Source: Halictus rubicundus (Eukaryota; Arthropoda; Insecta; Hymenoptera; Halictidae). Taken from it: a stretch of DNA of 64,000 bases. Where the stretch lies: contig NW_027488882.1 in assembly GCF_050948215.1 (NCBI RefSeq), forward strand, positions 124,001 to 188,000, given 5' to 3'. The translations under genes were made by a program, and so were the position numbers. Below are positions 1 to 13,212 of the stretch, in pieces. The stretch's first letter is position 1, and every line of letters begins with the position of its first letter. The notes below the pieces were generated by a model, which had not been told where the DNA came from, made no database searches, and saw only the letters and a program-made list of their open reading frames with translations.

Positions 1-360
1 CCTCTATCATATCCTATCCTCTATCCTCTCCTATCCTCTATCCTATCCTATCCTCTATCCTATCCTACCCTCTATCCTATCCTTTCGTATCCTCTATCGC
101 ATCCTATCCTCTATCCTATCCTATCCTCTATCCTATCCTATCCTCTATCCTATCCTATCCTATCCTCTATCTTATCCTATCCTCTATGCTATCCTATCCT
201 CTATCATATCCTATCCTCTATCCTATCCTATCCTCTATCCTATCCTATCCTCTATCCTATCCTATCCTCTATCATATCCTATCCTCATTCCTATAATATC
301 ATCTGTCCTATCCTATCCTCTATCCTATCCAATCCCCTAACCTATCCTGTATCGTATCCT
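1..360 (+). repeat. Domain C-type edge at the left end of the window
   Basis: The first 100 bases match 40,761 onward at a constant offset of 40,760. Both carry the CTCTCC variant, a TACCC monomer, then TTTCGTATCC followed by TCTATCGCATCC. Further on, CATTCCTATAATATC at 286 matches 40,990 at an offset of 40,704, so 56 bp were gained or lost in between. The segment ends in CTATGCTCTATCC (ATG at 361), the same phrase that ends the landmark blocks of domain C. The window therefore opens inside domain C-like sequence, and that type flanks domains A and B on both sides. Confidence 0.8.
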
Positions 361-539
361 ATGCTCTATCCTATCCTATCCTCTATCCTATCCTATCCTC
401 TATCCTATCCTATCCTCTATCCTATCCTATCATCTATCCTATCCTATCCTCTATCCTATCCTATCCTCTACCCTATCCTATCCTCTATCCTATCCTATCC
501 TCTATCGTATCCTATCCTCTATCCTATCCTATCCTCTAT

Positions 540-656
540 CCTATCCTATCGTATCCTCTATCGTATCCTATCCTCTATCCTATCCTATCGTATCCTCTAT
601 CGTATCCTATCCTCTATCCTATCCTATCGTATCCTCTATCGTATCCTATCCTCTAT
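540..656 (+). repeat. Triad of 39-bp CpG units (type example)
   Basis: With A = CCTAT, B = CCTCTAT and G = CGTAT, each unit reads A A G B G A B, which is 39 bp. Units lie at 540-578, 579-617 and 618-656. Because 39 is divisible by 3, a + frame holds its phase here and reads SYPLSYPIVSSIV repeatedly, unlike the 17-mer, which rotates through all three frames. These units supply most of the CpG dinucleotides in domain A. Confidence 0.93.
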
Positions 657-1531
657 CCTATCCTATCCTATCCTCTATCCTATCCTATCCTCTATCCTAT
701 CCTATCCTCTATCCTATCCTATCCTCTATCCTATCCTATCCTCTATCCTATCCTATCCTCTATCCTATCCTATCCTCTATCCTATCCTATCCTCTATCCT
801 ATCCTATCCTCTATCCTATCCTATCGTATCCTCTATCGTATCCTATCCTCTATCCTATCCTATCGTATCCTCTATCGTAACCTATCCTCTATCCTATCCT
901 ATCGTATCCTCTATCGTATCCTATCCTCTATCCTATCCTATCCTATCCTCTATCCTATCCTATCATCTATCCTATCCTATCCTCTATCCTAAACTATCCT
1001 CTACCCTATCCTATCCTCTATCCTATCCTATCCTCTATCCTATCCTATCCTCTATCCTATCCTATCCTCTATCCTATCCTATCCTCTATCGTATCCTATC
1101 CTCTATCCTATCCTATCGTATCCTCTATCGTATCCTATCCTCTATCCTATCCTATCGTATCCTCTATCGTATCCTATCCTCTATCCTATCCTATCCTATC
1201 CTCTGTCTTATCCTATCCTCTATCCTATCCTATCATCTATCCTATCCTATCCTCTATCCTATCCTATCCTATCCTCTATCCTATCCTATCCTCTATCCTA
1301 TCCTATCCTCTATCCTATCCTATCCTCTATCCTATCCTATCCTCTATCCTATCCTATCCTCTATCCTATCCTATCGTATCCTCTATCGTATCCTATCCTC
1401 TATCCTATCCTATCGTATCCTCTATCGTATCCTATCCTCTATCCTATTCTATCGTATCCTCTATCGTATCCTATCCTCTATCCTATCCTATCCTATCCTC
1501 TATCCTATCCTATCCTCTATCCTATCCTATC

Positions 1532-3015
1532 CTCTATCCCATCCTATCCTCTATCCTATCCTATCCTATCCTCCATCTTATCCTATCCTCTATCCTATCC
1601 TATCATCTATCCTATCCTATCCTCTATCCTATCCTATCCTGTACCCTATCCTATCCTCTATCCTATCCTATCCTCTATCCTATCCTATCCTCTATCCTAT
1701 CCTTATCGTATCCTCTATCCTATCCTATCCTCTATCCTATCCTATCCTCTACCCTATCATATCCTCTATCCTATCCTATCCTCTATCCTATCCTATCGTA
1801 TCCTCTATCGTATCCTATCCTCTATCCTATCCTATCCTATCCTCTATCTTATACTATCCTCTATCCTATCCTATCATCTATCCTATCCTATCCTCTATCC
1901 TAAACTATCCTCTACCCTATCCTATCCTCTATCCTATCCTATCCTCTATCCTATCCTACCCTCTATCCTATCCTATCCTCTATCCCATCCTATCCTCTAT
2001 CCTATCCTATCGTATCCTCTATCTTATCCTATCCTCTATCCTATCCTATCATCTATCCTATCCTATCCTCTATCCTATCCTATCCTCTACCCTATCCTAT
2101 CCTCTATCCTATCCTATCCTCTATCCTATCCTATCCTCTATCCTATCCTATCGTATCCTCTATCGTATCCTATCCTCTATCCTATCCTATCGTATCCTCT
2201 ATCGTATCCTATCCTCTATCCTATCCTATCGTATCCTCTATCGTATCCTATCCTCTATCCTATTCTATCGTATCCTCTATCGTATCCTATCCTCTATCCT
2301 ATCCTATCCTATCCTCTATCCTATCCTATCCTCTATCCCATCCTATCCTCTATCCTATCCTATCCTATCCTCCATCTTATCCTATCCTCTATCCTATCCT
2401 ATCATCTATCCTATCCTATCCTCTATCCTATCCTATCCTGTACCCTATCCTATCCTCTATCCTATCCTATCCTCTATCCTATCCTATCCTCTATCCTATC
2501 CTTATCGTATCCTCTATCCTATCCTATCCTCTATCCTATCCTATCCTCTACCCTATCATATCCTCTATCCTATCCTATCCTCTATCCTATCCTATCGTAT
2601 CCTCTATCGTATCCTATCCTCTATCCTATCCTATCCTATCCTCTATCTTATACTATCCTCTATCCTATCCTATCATCTATCCTATCCTATCCTCTATCCT
2701 AAACTATCCTCTACCCTATCCTATCCTCTATCCTATCCTATCCTCTATCCTATCCTACCCTCTATCCTATCCTATCCTCTATCCCATCCTATCCTCTATC
2801 CTATCCTATCGTATCCTCTATCTTATCCTATCCTCTATCCTATCCTATCATCTATCCTATCCTATCCTCTATCCTATCCTATCCTCTACCCTATCCTATC
2901 CTCTATCCTATCCTATCCTCTATCCTATCCTATCCTCTATCCTATCCTATCGTATCCTCTATCGTATCCTATCCTCTATCCTATCCTATCGTATCCTCTA
3001 TCGTATCCTATCCTC
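1532..3015 (+). repeat. Tandem duplication, 799-bp period
   Basis: Copy 1 is 1,532-2,330 and copy 2 is 2,331 to about 3,015. The following rare variants recur at exactly +799: the CCCAT monomer (1532/2331), CTCCATCTTA (1571/2370), CCTTATCG with its extra T (1701/2500), ACCCTATCATATCC (1751/2550), TAAAC (1901/2700) and the first CpG of a 39-bp run (2152/2951). A TATTCT variant just upstream recurs at +816, one 17-mer more. The copies part at about 3,016, where copy 2 reads CTATAATATCC. Confidence 0.88.
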
Positions 3016-5499
3016 TATAATATCCTATCGTATCCTCTATCGTATCCTATCCTCTATCCTATCCTATCCTATCCTCTATCCTATCCTATCCTCTATCCTA
3101 TCCTACCCTCTATCCTATCCTATCCTCTATCGTATCCTATCCTCTATCCTATCCTATCGTATCCTCTATCGTATCCTATCCTATATCCTATCCTATCGTA
3201 TCCTCTATCGTATCCTATCCTCTATCCTATCCTATCCTATCCTCTATCTTATCCTATCCTCTATCCTATCCTATCATCTATCCTATCCTATCCTCTATCC
3301 TATCCTATCCTATCCTCTACCCTATCCTATCCTCTATCCTATCCTATCCTCTATCCTATCCTACCCTCTATCCTATCCTATCCTCTATCCCATCCTATCC
3401 TCTATCCTATCCTATCGTATCCTCTATCTTATCCTATCCTCTATCCTATCCTATCATCTATCCTATCCTATCCTCTATCCTATCCTATCCTCTATCCTAT
3501 CCTATCGTATCCTCTATCGTATCCTATCCTCTATCCTATCCTATCCTATCCTCTATCTTATCCTATCCTCTATCCTATCCTATCATCTACCCTATCCTAT
3601 CCTCTATCTTAAACTATCCTCTACCCTATCCTATCCTCTATCCTATCCTATCCTCTATCCTATCCTATCCTCTATCCTATCCTATCCTCTATCCCATCCT
3701 ATCCTCTATCCTATCCTATCCTATCCTCTATCTTATCCTATCCTCTATCCTATCCTATCATCTATCCTATCCTATCCTCTATCCTATCCTATCCACTACC
3801 CTATCCTATCCTCTATCCTATCCTATCCTCTATCCTATCCTATCCTCTATCCTATCCTTATCGTATCCTCTATCGTATCCTATCCTCTATCCTATCCTAT
3901 CGTATCCTCTATCGTATCCTATCGTATCCTCTATCGTATCCTATCCTCTATCCTATCCTATCCTATCCTCTATCTTATCCTATCCTCTATCCTATCCAAT
4001 CCTCTATCCTATCCTATCCTCTATCCTATCCTATCCTCTACCCTATCCTATCCTCTATCCTATCCTATCCTCTATCCTATCCTATCCTCTATCCTGTCCT
4101 ATCCTCTATCCCATCCTATCCTCTATCCTATCCTATCCTATCCTCTATCTTATCCTATCCTCTATCCTATCCTATCCTCTATCCTGTCCTATCCTCTATC
4201 CCATCCTATCCTCTATCCTATCCTATCCTATCCTCTATCTTATCCTATCCTCTATCCTATCCTATCATCTATCCTATCCTATCCTCTATCCTATCCTATC
4301 CTCTACCCTATCATATCCTCTATCCTATCCTATCCTCTATCCTATCCTCTATCCTATCCTAACCTCTATCCTATCCTATCCTCTATCCCATCCTATCCTC
4401 TATCCTATCCTATCCTCTATCCTATCCTATCCTCTATCTTATCCTATCCTCTATCCTATCCTATCCTCTATCCTTTCCTATCCTCTATCCTATCCTATCC
4501 TCTATCGTATCCTATCCTCTATCCTATCGTATCCTCTATCGTATCCTATCCTCTATCCTACCCTATCGTATCCTCTATCGTATCCTATCCTCTATCCTAT
4601 CCTATCGTATCCTCTATCGTATCCTATCCTCTATCCTATCCTATCCTATCCTCTGTCTTATCCTATCCTCTATCCTATCCTATCATCTATCCTATCCTAT
4701 CCTCTATCCTATCCTATCCTATCCTATCCTCTACCCTATCCTATCCTCTATCCTATCCTATCCTCTATCCTATCCTACCCTCTATCCTATCCTATCCTCT
4801 ATCCCATCCTATCCTCTATCCTATCCTATCCTATCCTCTATCTTATCCTATCCTCTATCCTATCCTATCATCTATCCTATCCTATCCTCTATCCTATCCT
4901 ATCCTCTACCCTATCCTATCCTCTATCCTTTCCTATCCTCTATCCTATCCTATCCTCTATCCTATCCTATCGTATCCTCTATCGTATCCTATCCTCTATC
5001 CTATCCTATCGTATCCTCTATCGTATCCTATCCTCTATCCTATCCTATCGTATCCTCTATCATATCCTATCCTCTATCCTATCCTATCCTATCCTCTATC
5101 CTATCCTATCCTCTATCCTATCCTATCCTCTATCCTATCCTACCCTCTATCCTATCCTATCCTCTATCCCATCCTATCCTCTATCCTATCCTATCCTATC
5201 CTCTATCGTATCCTATCCTCTATCCTATCCTATCGTATCCTCTATCGTATCCTATCCTCTATCCTATCCTATCCTATCCTCTATCTTATCCTATCCACTA
5301 TCCTATCCAATCCTCTATCCTATCCTATCCTCTATCCTATCCTATCCTCTACCCTATCCTATCCTCTATCCTATCCTATCCTCTATCCTATCCTATCCTC
5401 TATCCTGTCCTATCCTCTATCCCATCCTATCCTCTATCCTATCCTATCCTATCCTCTATCTTATCCTATCCTCTATCCTATCCTATCATCTATCCTATC

Positions 5500-6480
5500 C
5501 TATCCTCTATCCTATCCTATCCTCTATCCTATCCTATCCTCTATCCTATCCTATCCTCTATCCTATCCTATCCTCTATCCCATCCTATCATCTATCCTAT
5601 CTTATCCTCTATCCTATCCTATCCTCTATCTTATCCTATCCTCTATCCTATCCTATCCTCTATCCTATCCTATCCTCTATCCTTTCCTATCCTCTATCCT
5701 ATCCTATCCTCTATCCTATCCTATCCTCTATACTATCCAATCCTCTATCCTATCATATCCTCTATCTTATCCTATCCTCTATCCTATCCTATCCTCTATC
5801 CTATACTATCCTCTATACTATCCTATCCTCTATCCTATCCTATCCTCTATCCTATCCTATCCTCTATCCTGTCCTATCCTCTATCCCATCCTATCCTCTA
5901 TCCTATCCTCTATCTTATCCTATCCTCTATCCTATCCTATCCTCTATCCTATCCTATCCTCTATCCTATCCTATCCTCTATCCTATCCTATCCTCTATCA
6001 TATCCTATCCCCATTCCTATAATATCATCTGTCCTATCCTATCCTCTATCCTATCCAATCCCCTATCCTATCCTCTATAGTATCCTATGCTCTATCCTAA
6101 CCTATCCTCTATCCTATACTATCCTCTATACTATCCTATCCTCTATCCTATCCTATCCTCTATCCTATCCTATCCTCTATCCTATCCTATCCTCTATAAT
6201 ATCGTATCCTCCATCATATCCTATCCTCATTCCTATAATATCATCTGTCCTAACCTATCCTCTATCCTATCCAATCCCCTATCCTATCCTCTATCGTATC
6301 CTATGCTCTATCCTATCCTATCCTCTATCCTATCCTATCCTCTATCCTATCCTATCCTATCCTCTATCCTAACCTATCCTCTATCCTATCCTATTCTCCA
6401 TCCTATCCTATTCTATCCTCTACCGCCTCCTATCCTGTATCCGATCCAATCCCCTATCGTCTACCGTATCATATTCTCTA
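5500..6480 (+). repeat. Segment shared with 22,040-22,820 in the same domain
   Basis: TACTATCCAATCC (5731), CCCCATTCCTATAATATC (6009) and TCCGATCCAATCCCCTATCG followed by GTCTACCG (near 6,460) recur in the same order near 22,268, 22,556 and 22,790. The offsets are about 16,537 to 16,547, differing by a few word-sized steps. This is the first copy in the window of the complex landmark that becomes regular in domain C. The CTATGCTCTATCC phrase is present near 6,308. Confidence 0.75.
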
Positions 6481-7916
6481 TCCTATCCTATCCTCTACCC
6501 TATCCTATCCTCTATCCTATCCTATCCTCTATCCTATCCTATCCTCTATCCTGTCCTATCCTCTATCCCATCCTATCCTCTATCCTATCCTATCCTATCC
6601 TCTATCTTATCCTATCCTCTATCCTATCCTATCATCTATCCTATCCTATCCTCTATCCTATCCTATCCTCTACCCTATCATATCCTCTATCCTATCCTAT
6701 CCTCTATCCTATCCTATCGTATCCTCTATCGTATCCTATCCTCTATCCTATCCTATCCTATCCTCTATCTTATACTATCCTCTATCCTATCCTATCATCT
6801 ATCCTATCCTATCCTCTATCCTAAACTATCCTCTACCCTATCCTATCCTATATCCTATCCTATCCTCTATCCTATCCTACCCTCTATCCTATCCTATCCT
6901 CTATCCCATCCTATCCTCTATCCTATCCTATCGTATCCTCTATCTTATCCTATCCTCTATCCTATCCTATCATCTATCCTATCCTATCCTCTATCCTATC
7001 CTATCCTCTACCCTATCCTATCCTCTATCCTATCCTATCCTCTATCCTATCCTATCCTCTATCCTATCCTATCGTATCCTCTATCGTATCCTATCCGCTA
7101 TCCTATCCTATCGTATCCTCTATCGTATCCTATCCTCTATCCTATCCTATCGTATCCTCTATCGTATCCTATCCTCTATCCTATCCTATCCTATCCTCTA
7201 TCCTATCCTATCCTCTATCCTATCCTATCCTCTATCCTATCCTACCCTCTATCCTATCCTATCCTCTATCCTATCCTATCCTCTATCCTATCCTATCGTA
7301 TCCTCTATCGTATCCTATCCTCTATCCTATCCTATCGTATCCTCTATCGTATCCTATCCTCTATCCTATCCTATCCTATCCTCTATCTTATCCTATCCTC
7401 TATCCTATCCTATCATCTATCCTATCCTATCCTCTATCCTATCCTATCCTATCCTCTACCCTATCCTATCCTCTATCCTATCCTATCCTCTATCCTATCC
7501 TACCCTCTATCCTATCCTATCCTCTATCCCATCCTATCCTCTATCCTATCCTATCGTATCCTCTATCTTATCCTATCCTCTATCCTATCCTATCATCTAT
7601 CCTATCCTATCCTCTATCCTATCCTATCCTCTATCCTATCCTATCGTATCCTCTATCGTATCCTATCCTCTATCCTATCCTATCCTATCCTCTATTTTAT
7701 CCTATCCTCTATCCTATCCTATCATCTATCCTATCCTATCCTCTATCCTAAACTATCCTCTACCCTATCCTATCCTCTATCCTATCCTATCCTCTATCCT
7801 ATCCTATCCTCTATCCTATCCTATCATCTATCCTATCCTATCCTCTATCCTATCCTATCCTCTACCCTATCCTATCCTCTATCCTATCCTATCCTCTATC
7901 CTATCCTATCCTCTAT

Positions 7917-8033
7917 CCTATCCTATCGTATCCTCTATCGTATCCTATCCTCTATCCTATCCTATCGTATCCTCTATCGTATCCTATCCTCTATCCTATC
8001 CTATCGTATCCTCTATCGTATCCTATCCTCTAT
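7917..8033 (+). repeat. Triad of 39-bp CpG units
   Basis: CGTAT words lead three consecutive 39-bp units, with leading CpGs at 7927, 7966 and 8005. Another exact triad has leading CpGs at 8287, 8326 and 8365. Three is the usual number in domain A. A run of four occurs with leading CpGs near 11,124, 11,163, 11,202 and 11,241. Confidence 0.92.
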
Positions 8034-9164
8034 CCTATCCTATCCTATCCTCTATCCTATCCTATCCTCTATCCTATCCTATCCTCTATCCTATTATATC
8101 CTCTATCCTATCCTATCCTCTATCCTATCCTATCCTCTATCCTATCCTATCCTCTATCCTATCCTATCCTCTATCCTATCCTATCCTCTATCCTATCCTA
8201 TCCTCTATCCTATCCTATCCTCTATCCTATCCTATCCTCTATCCTATCCTATCCTCTATCCTATCCTATCCTCTATCCTATCCTATCGTATCCTCTATCG
8301 TATCCTATCCTCTATCCTATCCTATCGTATCCTCTATCGTATCCTATCCTCTATCCTATCCTATCGTATCCTCTATCGTATCCTATCCTCTATCCTATCC
8401 TATCCTATCCTCTATCTTATCCTATCCTCTATCCTATCCTATCATCTATCCTATCCTATCCTCTATCCTAAACTATCCTCTACCCTATCCTATCCTCTAT
8501 CCTATCCTATCCTCTATCCTATCCTATCCTCTATCCTATCCTATCCTCTATCCCATCCTATCCTCTATCCTATCCTATCCTATCCTCCATCTTATCCTAT
8601 CCTCTATCCTATCCTATCATCTATCCTATCCTATCCTCTATCCTATCCTATCCTGTACCCTATCCTATCCTCTATCCTATCCTATCCTCTATCCTATCCT
8701 ATCCTCTATCCTATCCTTATCGTATCCTCTATCGTATCCTATCCTCTATCCTATCCTATCCTCTATCCTATCCTATCCTCTACCCTATCCTATCCTCTAT
8801 CCTATCCTATCCTCTATCCTATCCTATCCTATCCTCTATCCTATCCTCTATCCTATCCTATCCTCTATCCTATCCTATCCTCTATCCTATCCTATCCTCT
8901 ATCCTATCCTATCCTCTATCCTATCCTATCCTCTATCCTATCCTATCCTCTATCCTATCCTATCCTCTATAATATCGTATCCTCTATCATATCCTATCCT
9001 CTATCCTATCCTATCCTCTATCCTATCCTATCCTCTATCCTATCCTATCCTCTATCCTATCCTATCCTCTATCCTATCCTATCCTCTATCCTATCCTATC
9101 CTCTATCCTATCCTATCCTCTATCCTATCCTATCCTCTATCCTATCCTATCCTCTATCCTATCA

Positions 9165-9556
9165 TATCCTCTATCCTATCCTATCCTCTATCCTATCCTA
9201 TCGTATCCTCTATCGTATCCTATCCTCTATCCTATCCTATCCTCTATCCTATCCTATCCTCTATCCTATCCAATCCCCTATCATATCCTCTATCCGATCC
9301 TATCCCCTATCCTATCCTATCGTATCCTCCATCGTATCCTATCCTCTATCCTATCCTATCGTATCCTCTATCGTATCCTATCCTCTATCCTATCTTATCC
9401 TATCCTCTATCTTATCCTATCCTCTATCATATCCTATCCTCTATCCTAACCTGTCCTCTATCCTATCCTATCCTCTATCCTATCCTATCCTCTATCCTAT
9501 CCTATCCTCTATCCTATCCTATCCTCTATCCTATCCTATCCTCTATCCTATCCTAT
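9165..9556 (+). repeat. 392-bp segment, copy 1 of 3
   Basis: Reading against 11,505-11,896 (offset 2,340), I find one difference: TATCCCCTAT at about 9,306 is TATCCTCTAT at 11,646. Shared rare variants are CCAATCCCCTATCATATCC, CCGATCC, CGTATCCTCCATCG and CTAACCTGTCC (TAAC at 9447). The segment parts from copy 2 at 9,557. Confidence 0.9.
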
Positions 9557-11504
9557 CCTCTATCCTATCCTATCGTATCCTCTATCGTATCCTATCCTCT
9601 ATCCTATCCTATCGTATCCTCTATCGTATCCTATCCTCTATCCTATCCTATCGTATCCTCTATCGTATCCTATCCTCTATCCTATCCTATCCTATCCTCT
9701 ATCTTATCCTATCCCCTATCCTATCCTATCATCTATCCTATCCTATCCTCTATCCTATCCTACCCTCTATCCTATCCTATCCTCTATCCCATCCTATCCT
9801 CTATCCTATCCTATCCTATCCTCTATCTTATCCTATCCTCTATCTTATCCTATCCTCTATCCTATCCTATCCTCAATCCTATCCTACCCTCTATCCTATC
9901 CTATCCTCTATCCCATCCTATCCTCTATCCTATCCTATCCTATCCTCTATCTTATCCTATCCTCTATCTTATCCTATCCTCTATCCTATCCTATCATCTA
10001 TCCTATCCTATCCTCTATCCTATCCTATCCTCTACCCTATCCTATCCTCTATCCTATCCTATCCTCTATCCTATCCTATCCTCTATCCTATCCTATCCTC
10101 TATCCTATCCTATCGTATCCTCTATCGTATCCTATCCTCTATCCTATCCTATCGTATCCTCTATCGTATCCTATCCTCTATCCTATCCTATCGTATCCTC
10201 TATCGTATCCTATCCTCTATCCTATCCTATCCTATCCTCTATCCTATCCTATCCTCTATCCTATCCTATCCTCTATCCTATCCTATCCTCTATCCTATCC
10301 TATCCTCTATCCTATCCTATCCTCTATCCTATCCTATCCTCTATCCTATCCTATCCTCTATCCTATCCTATCCTCTATCCTATCCTATCCTCTATCCTAT
10401 CCTATCCTCTATCCTATCCTATCCTCTATCCTATCCTATCCTCTATCCTATCCTATCCTCTATCCTACCCTATTGTATCCTCTATCGTATCCTATCCTCT
10501 ATCCTATCCTATCGTATCCTGTAGCGTATCCTATCCTCTATCCTATCCTATCGTATCCTCTATCGTATCCTATCCTCTATCCTATCCTATCCTATCCTCT
10601 ATCTTATCCTATCCTCTATCCTATCCTATCATCTATCCTATCCTATCCTCTATCCTAAACTATCCTCTACCCTATCCTATCCTCTATCCTATCCTATCCT
10701 CTATCCTATCCTATCCTCTATCCTATCCTATCATCTATCCTATCCTATCCTCTATCCTATCCTATCCTCTACCCTATCCTATCCTCTATCCTATCCTATC
10801 CTCTATCCTATCCTATCCTCTATCCTATCCTATCCTCTATCCTATCCTATCGTATCCTCTATCGTATCCTATCCTCTATCCTATCCTATCGTATCCTCTA
10901 TCGTATCCTATCCTCTATCCTATCCTATCGTATCCTCTATCGTATCCTATCCTCTATCCTATCCTATCCTATCCTCTATCCTATCCTATCCTCTATCCTA
11001 TCCTATCCTCTATCCTATCCTATCCTCTATCCTATCCTATCCTCTATCCTATCCTATCCTCTATCCTATCCTATCCTCTATCCTATCCTATCCTCTATCC
11101 TATCCTATCCTCTATCCTATCCTATCGTATCCTCTATCGTATCCTATCCTCTATCCTATCCTATCGTATCCTCTATCGTATCCTATCCTCTATCCTATCC
11201 TATCGTATCCTCTATCGTATCCTATCCTCTATCCTATCCTATCGTATCCTCTATCGTATCCTATCCTCTATCCTATCCTATCCTATCCTCTATCTTATCC
11301 TATCCTCTATCCTATCCTATCATCTATCCTATCCTATCCTCTATCCTAAACTATCCTCTACCCTATCCTATCCTCTATCCTATCCTATCCTCTATCCTAT
11401 CCTATCCTCTATCCTATCCTATCCTCTATCCCATCCTATCCTCTATCCTATCCTATCCTCTATCCTATCCTATCCTCTATCCTATCCTATCCTCTATCCT
11501 ATCC

Positions 11505-11896
11505 TATCCTCTATCCTATCCTATCCTCTATCCTATCCTATCGTATCCTCTATCGTATCCTATCCTCTATCCTATCCTATCCTCTATCCTATCCTATCCT
11601 CTATCCTATCCAATCCCCTATCATATCCTCTATCCGATCCTATCCTCTATCCTATCCTATCGTATCCTCCATCGTATCCTATCCTCTATCCTATCCTATC
11701 GTATCCTCTATCGTATCCTATCCTCTATCCTATCTTATCCTATCCTCTATCTTATCCTATCCTCTATCATATCCTATCCTCTATCCTAACCTGTCCTCTA
11801 TCCTATCCTATCCTCTATCCTATCCTATCCTCTATCCTATCCTATCCTCTATCCTATCCTATCCTCTATCCTATCCTATCCTCTATCCTATCCTAT
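11505..11896 (+). repeat. 392-bp segment, copy 2 of 3
   Basis: This copy is nearly identical to 9,165-9,556. It also recurs at +1,316 (TAAC of CTAACCTGTCC at 11787 and 13103; TAAAC upstream at 11347 and 12663). The 1,316-bp duplication is therefore longer than this segment and includes the TAAAC monomer to its left. Confidence 0.9.
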
Positions 11897-12820
11897 CGTA
11901 TCCTCTATCGTATCCTATCCTCTATCCTATCCTATCGTATCCTCTATCGTATCCTATCCTCTATCCTATCCTATCGTATCCTCTATCGTATCCTATCCGC
12001 TATCCTATCCTATCCTATCCTCTATCTTATCCTATCCTCTATCTTATCCTATCCTCTATCCTATCCTATCATCTATCCTATCCTATCCTCTATCCTATCC
12101 TATCCTCTACCCTATCCTATCCTCTATCCTATCCTATCCTCTATCCTATCCTATCCTCTATCCTATCCTATCGTATCCTCTATCGTATCCTATCCTCTAT
12201 CCTATCCTATCGTATCCTCTATCGTATCCTATCCTCTATCCTATCCTATCGTATCCTCTATCGTATCCTATCCTCTATCCTATCCTATCCTATCCTCTAT
12301 CCTATCCTATCCTCTATCCTATCCTATCCTCTATCCTATCCTATCCTCTATCCTATCCTATCCTCTATCCTATCCTATCCTCTATCCTATCCTATCCTCT
12401 ATCCTATCCTATCCTCTATCCTATCCTATCCTCTATCCTATCCTATCCTCTATCCTATCCTATCCTCTATCCTATCCTATCGTATCCTCTATCGTATCCT
12501 ATCCTCTATCCTATCCTATCGTATCCTCTATCGTATCCTATCCTCTATCCTATCCTATCGTATCCTCTATCGTATCCTATCCTCTATCCTATCCTATCCT
12601 ATCCTCTATCTTATCCTATCCTCTATCCTATCCTATCATCTATCCTATCCTATCCTCTATCCTAAACTATCCTCTACCCTATCCTATCCTCTATCCTATC
12701 CTATCCTCTATCCTATCCTATCCTCTATCCTATCCTATCCTCTATCCCATCCTATCCTCTATCCTATCCTATCCTCTATCCTATCCTATCCTCTATCCTA
12801 TCCTATCCTCTATCCTATCC

Positions 12821-13212
12821 TATCCTCTATCCTATCCTATCCTCTATCCTATCCTATCGTATCCTCTATCGTATCCTATCCTCTATCCTATCCTATCCTC
12901 TATCCTATCCTATCCTCTATCCTATCCAATCCCCTATCATATCCTCTATCCGATCCTATCCTCTATCCTATCCTATCGTATCCTCCATCGTATCCTATCC
13001 TCTATCCTATCCTATCGTATCCTCTATCGTATCCTATCCTCTATCCTATCTTATCCTATCCTCTATCTTATCCTATCCTCTATCATATCCTATCCTCTAT
13101 CCTAACCTGTCCTCTATCCTATCCTATCCTCTATCCTATCCTATCCTCTATCCTATCCTATCCTCTATCCTATCCTATCCTCTATCCTATCCTATCCTCT
13201 ATCCTATCCTAT
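12821..13212 (+). repeat. 392-bp segment, copy 3 of 3
   Basis: Same order of rare variants as copy 2, at an offset of 1,316: CCAATCCCC, CATATCC, CCGATCC, CGTATCCTCCATCG, TCTTATCC and CTAACCTGTCC. Copies 2 and 3 share more flanking sequence than either shares with copy 1, so the 1,316-bp step is probably the younger event. Confidence 0.85.

Noticed and set aside
286..312. TATAAT in CATTCCTATAATATC as a promoter -10 box
   Set aside because: It belongs to a repeated satellite variant found dozens of times, with no -35-like partner and no gene downstream.
540..656. CRISPR array (regular repeats with variable parts)
   Set aside because: Units are contiguous 39-mers without unique spacers, and the flanks are the same satellite.
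10473..10658. Short open frame (61 codons) from a TTG variant
   Set aside because: Same repeat translation, ending at a TAAAC monomer. No sign of a gene.
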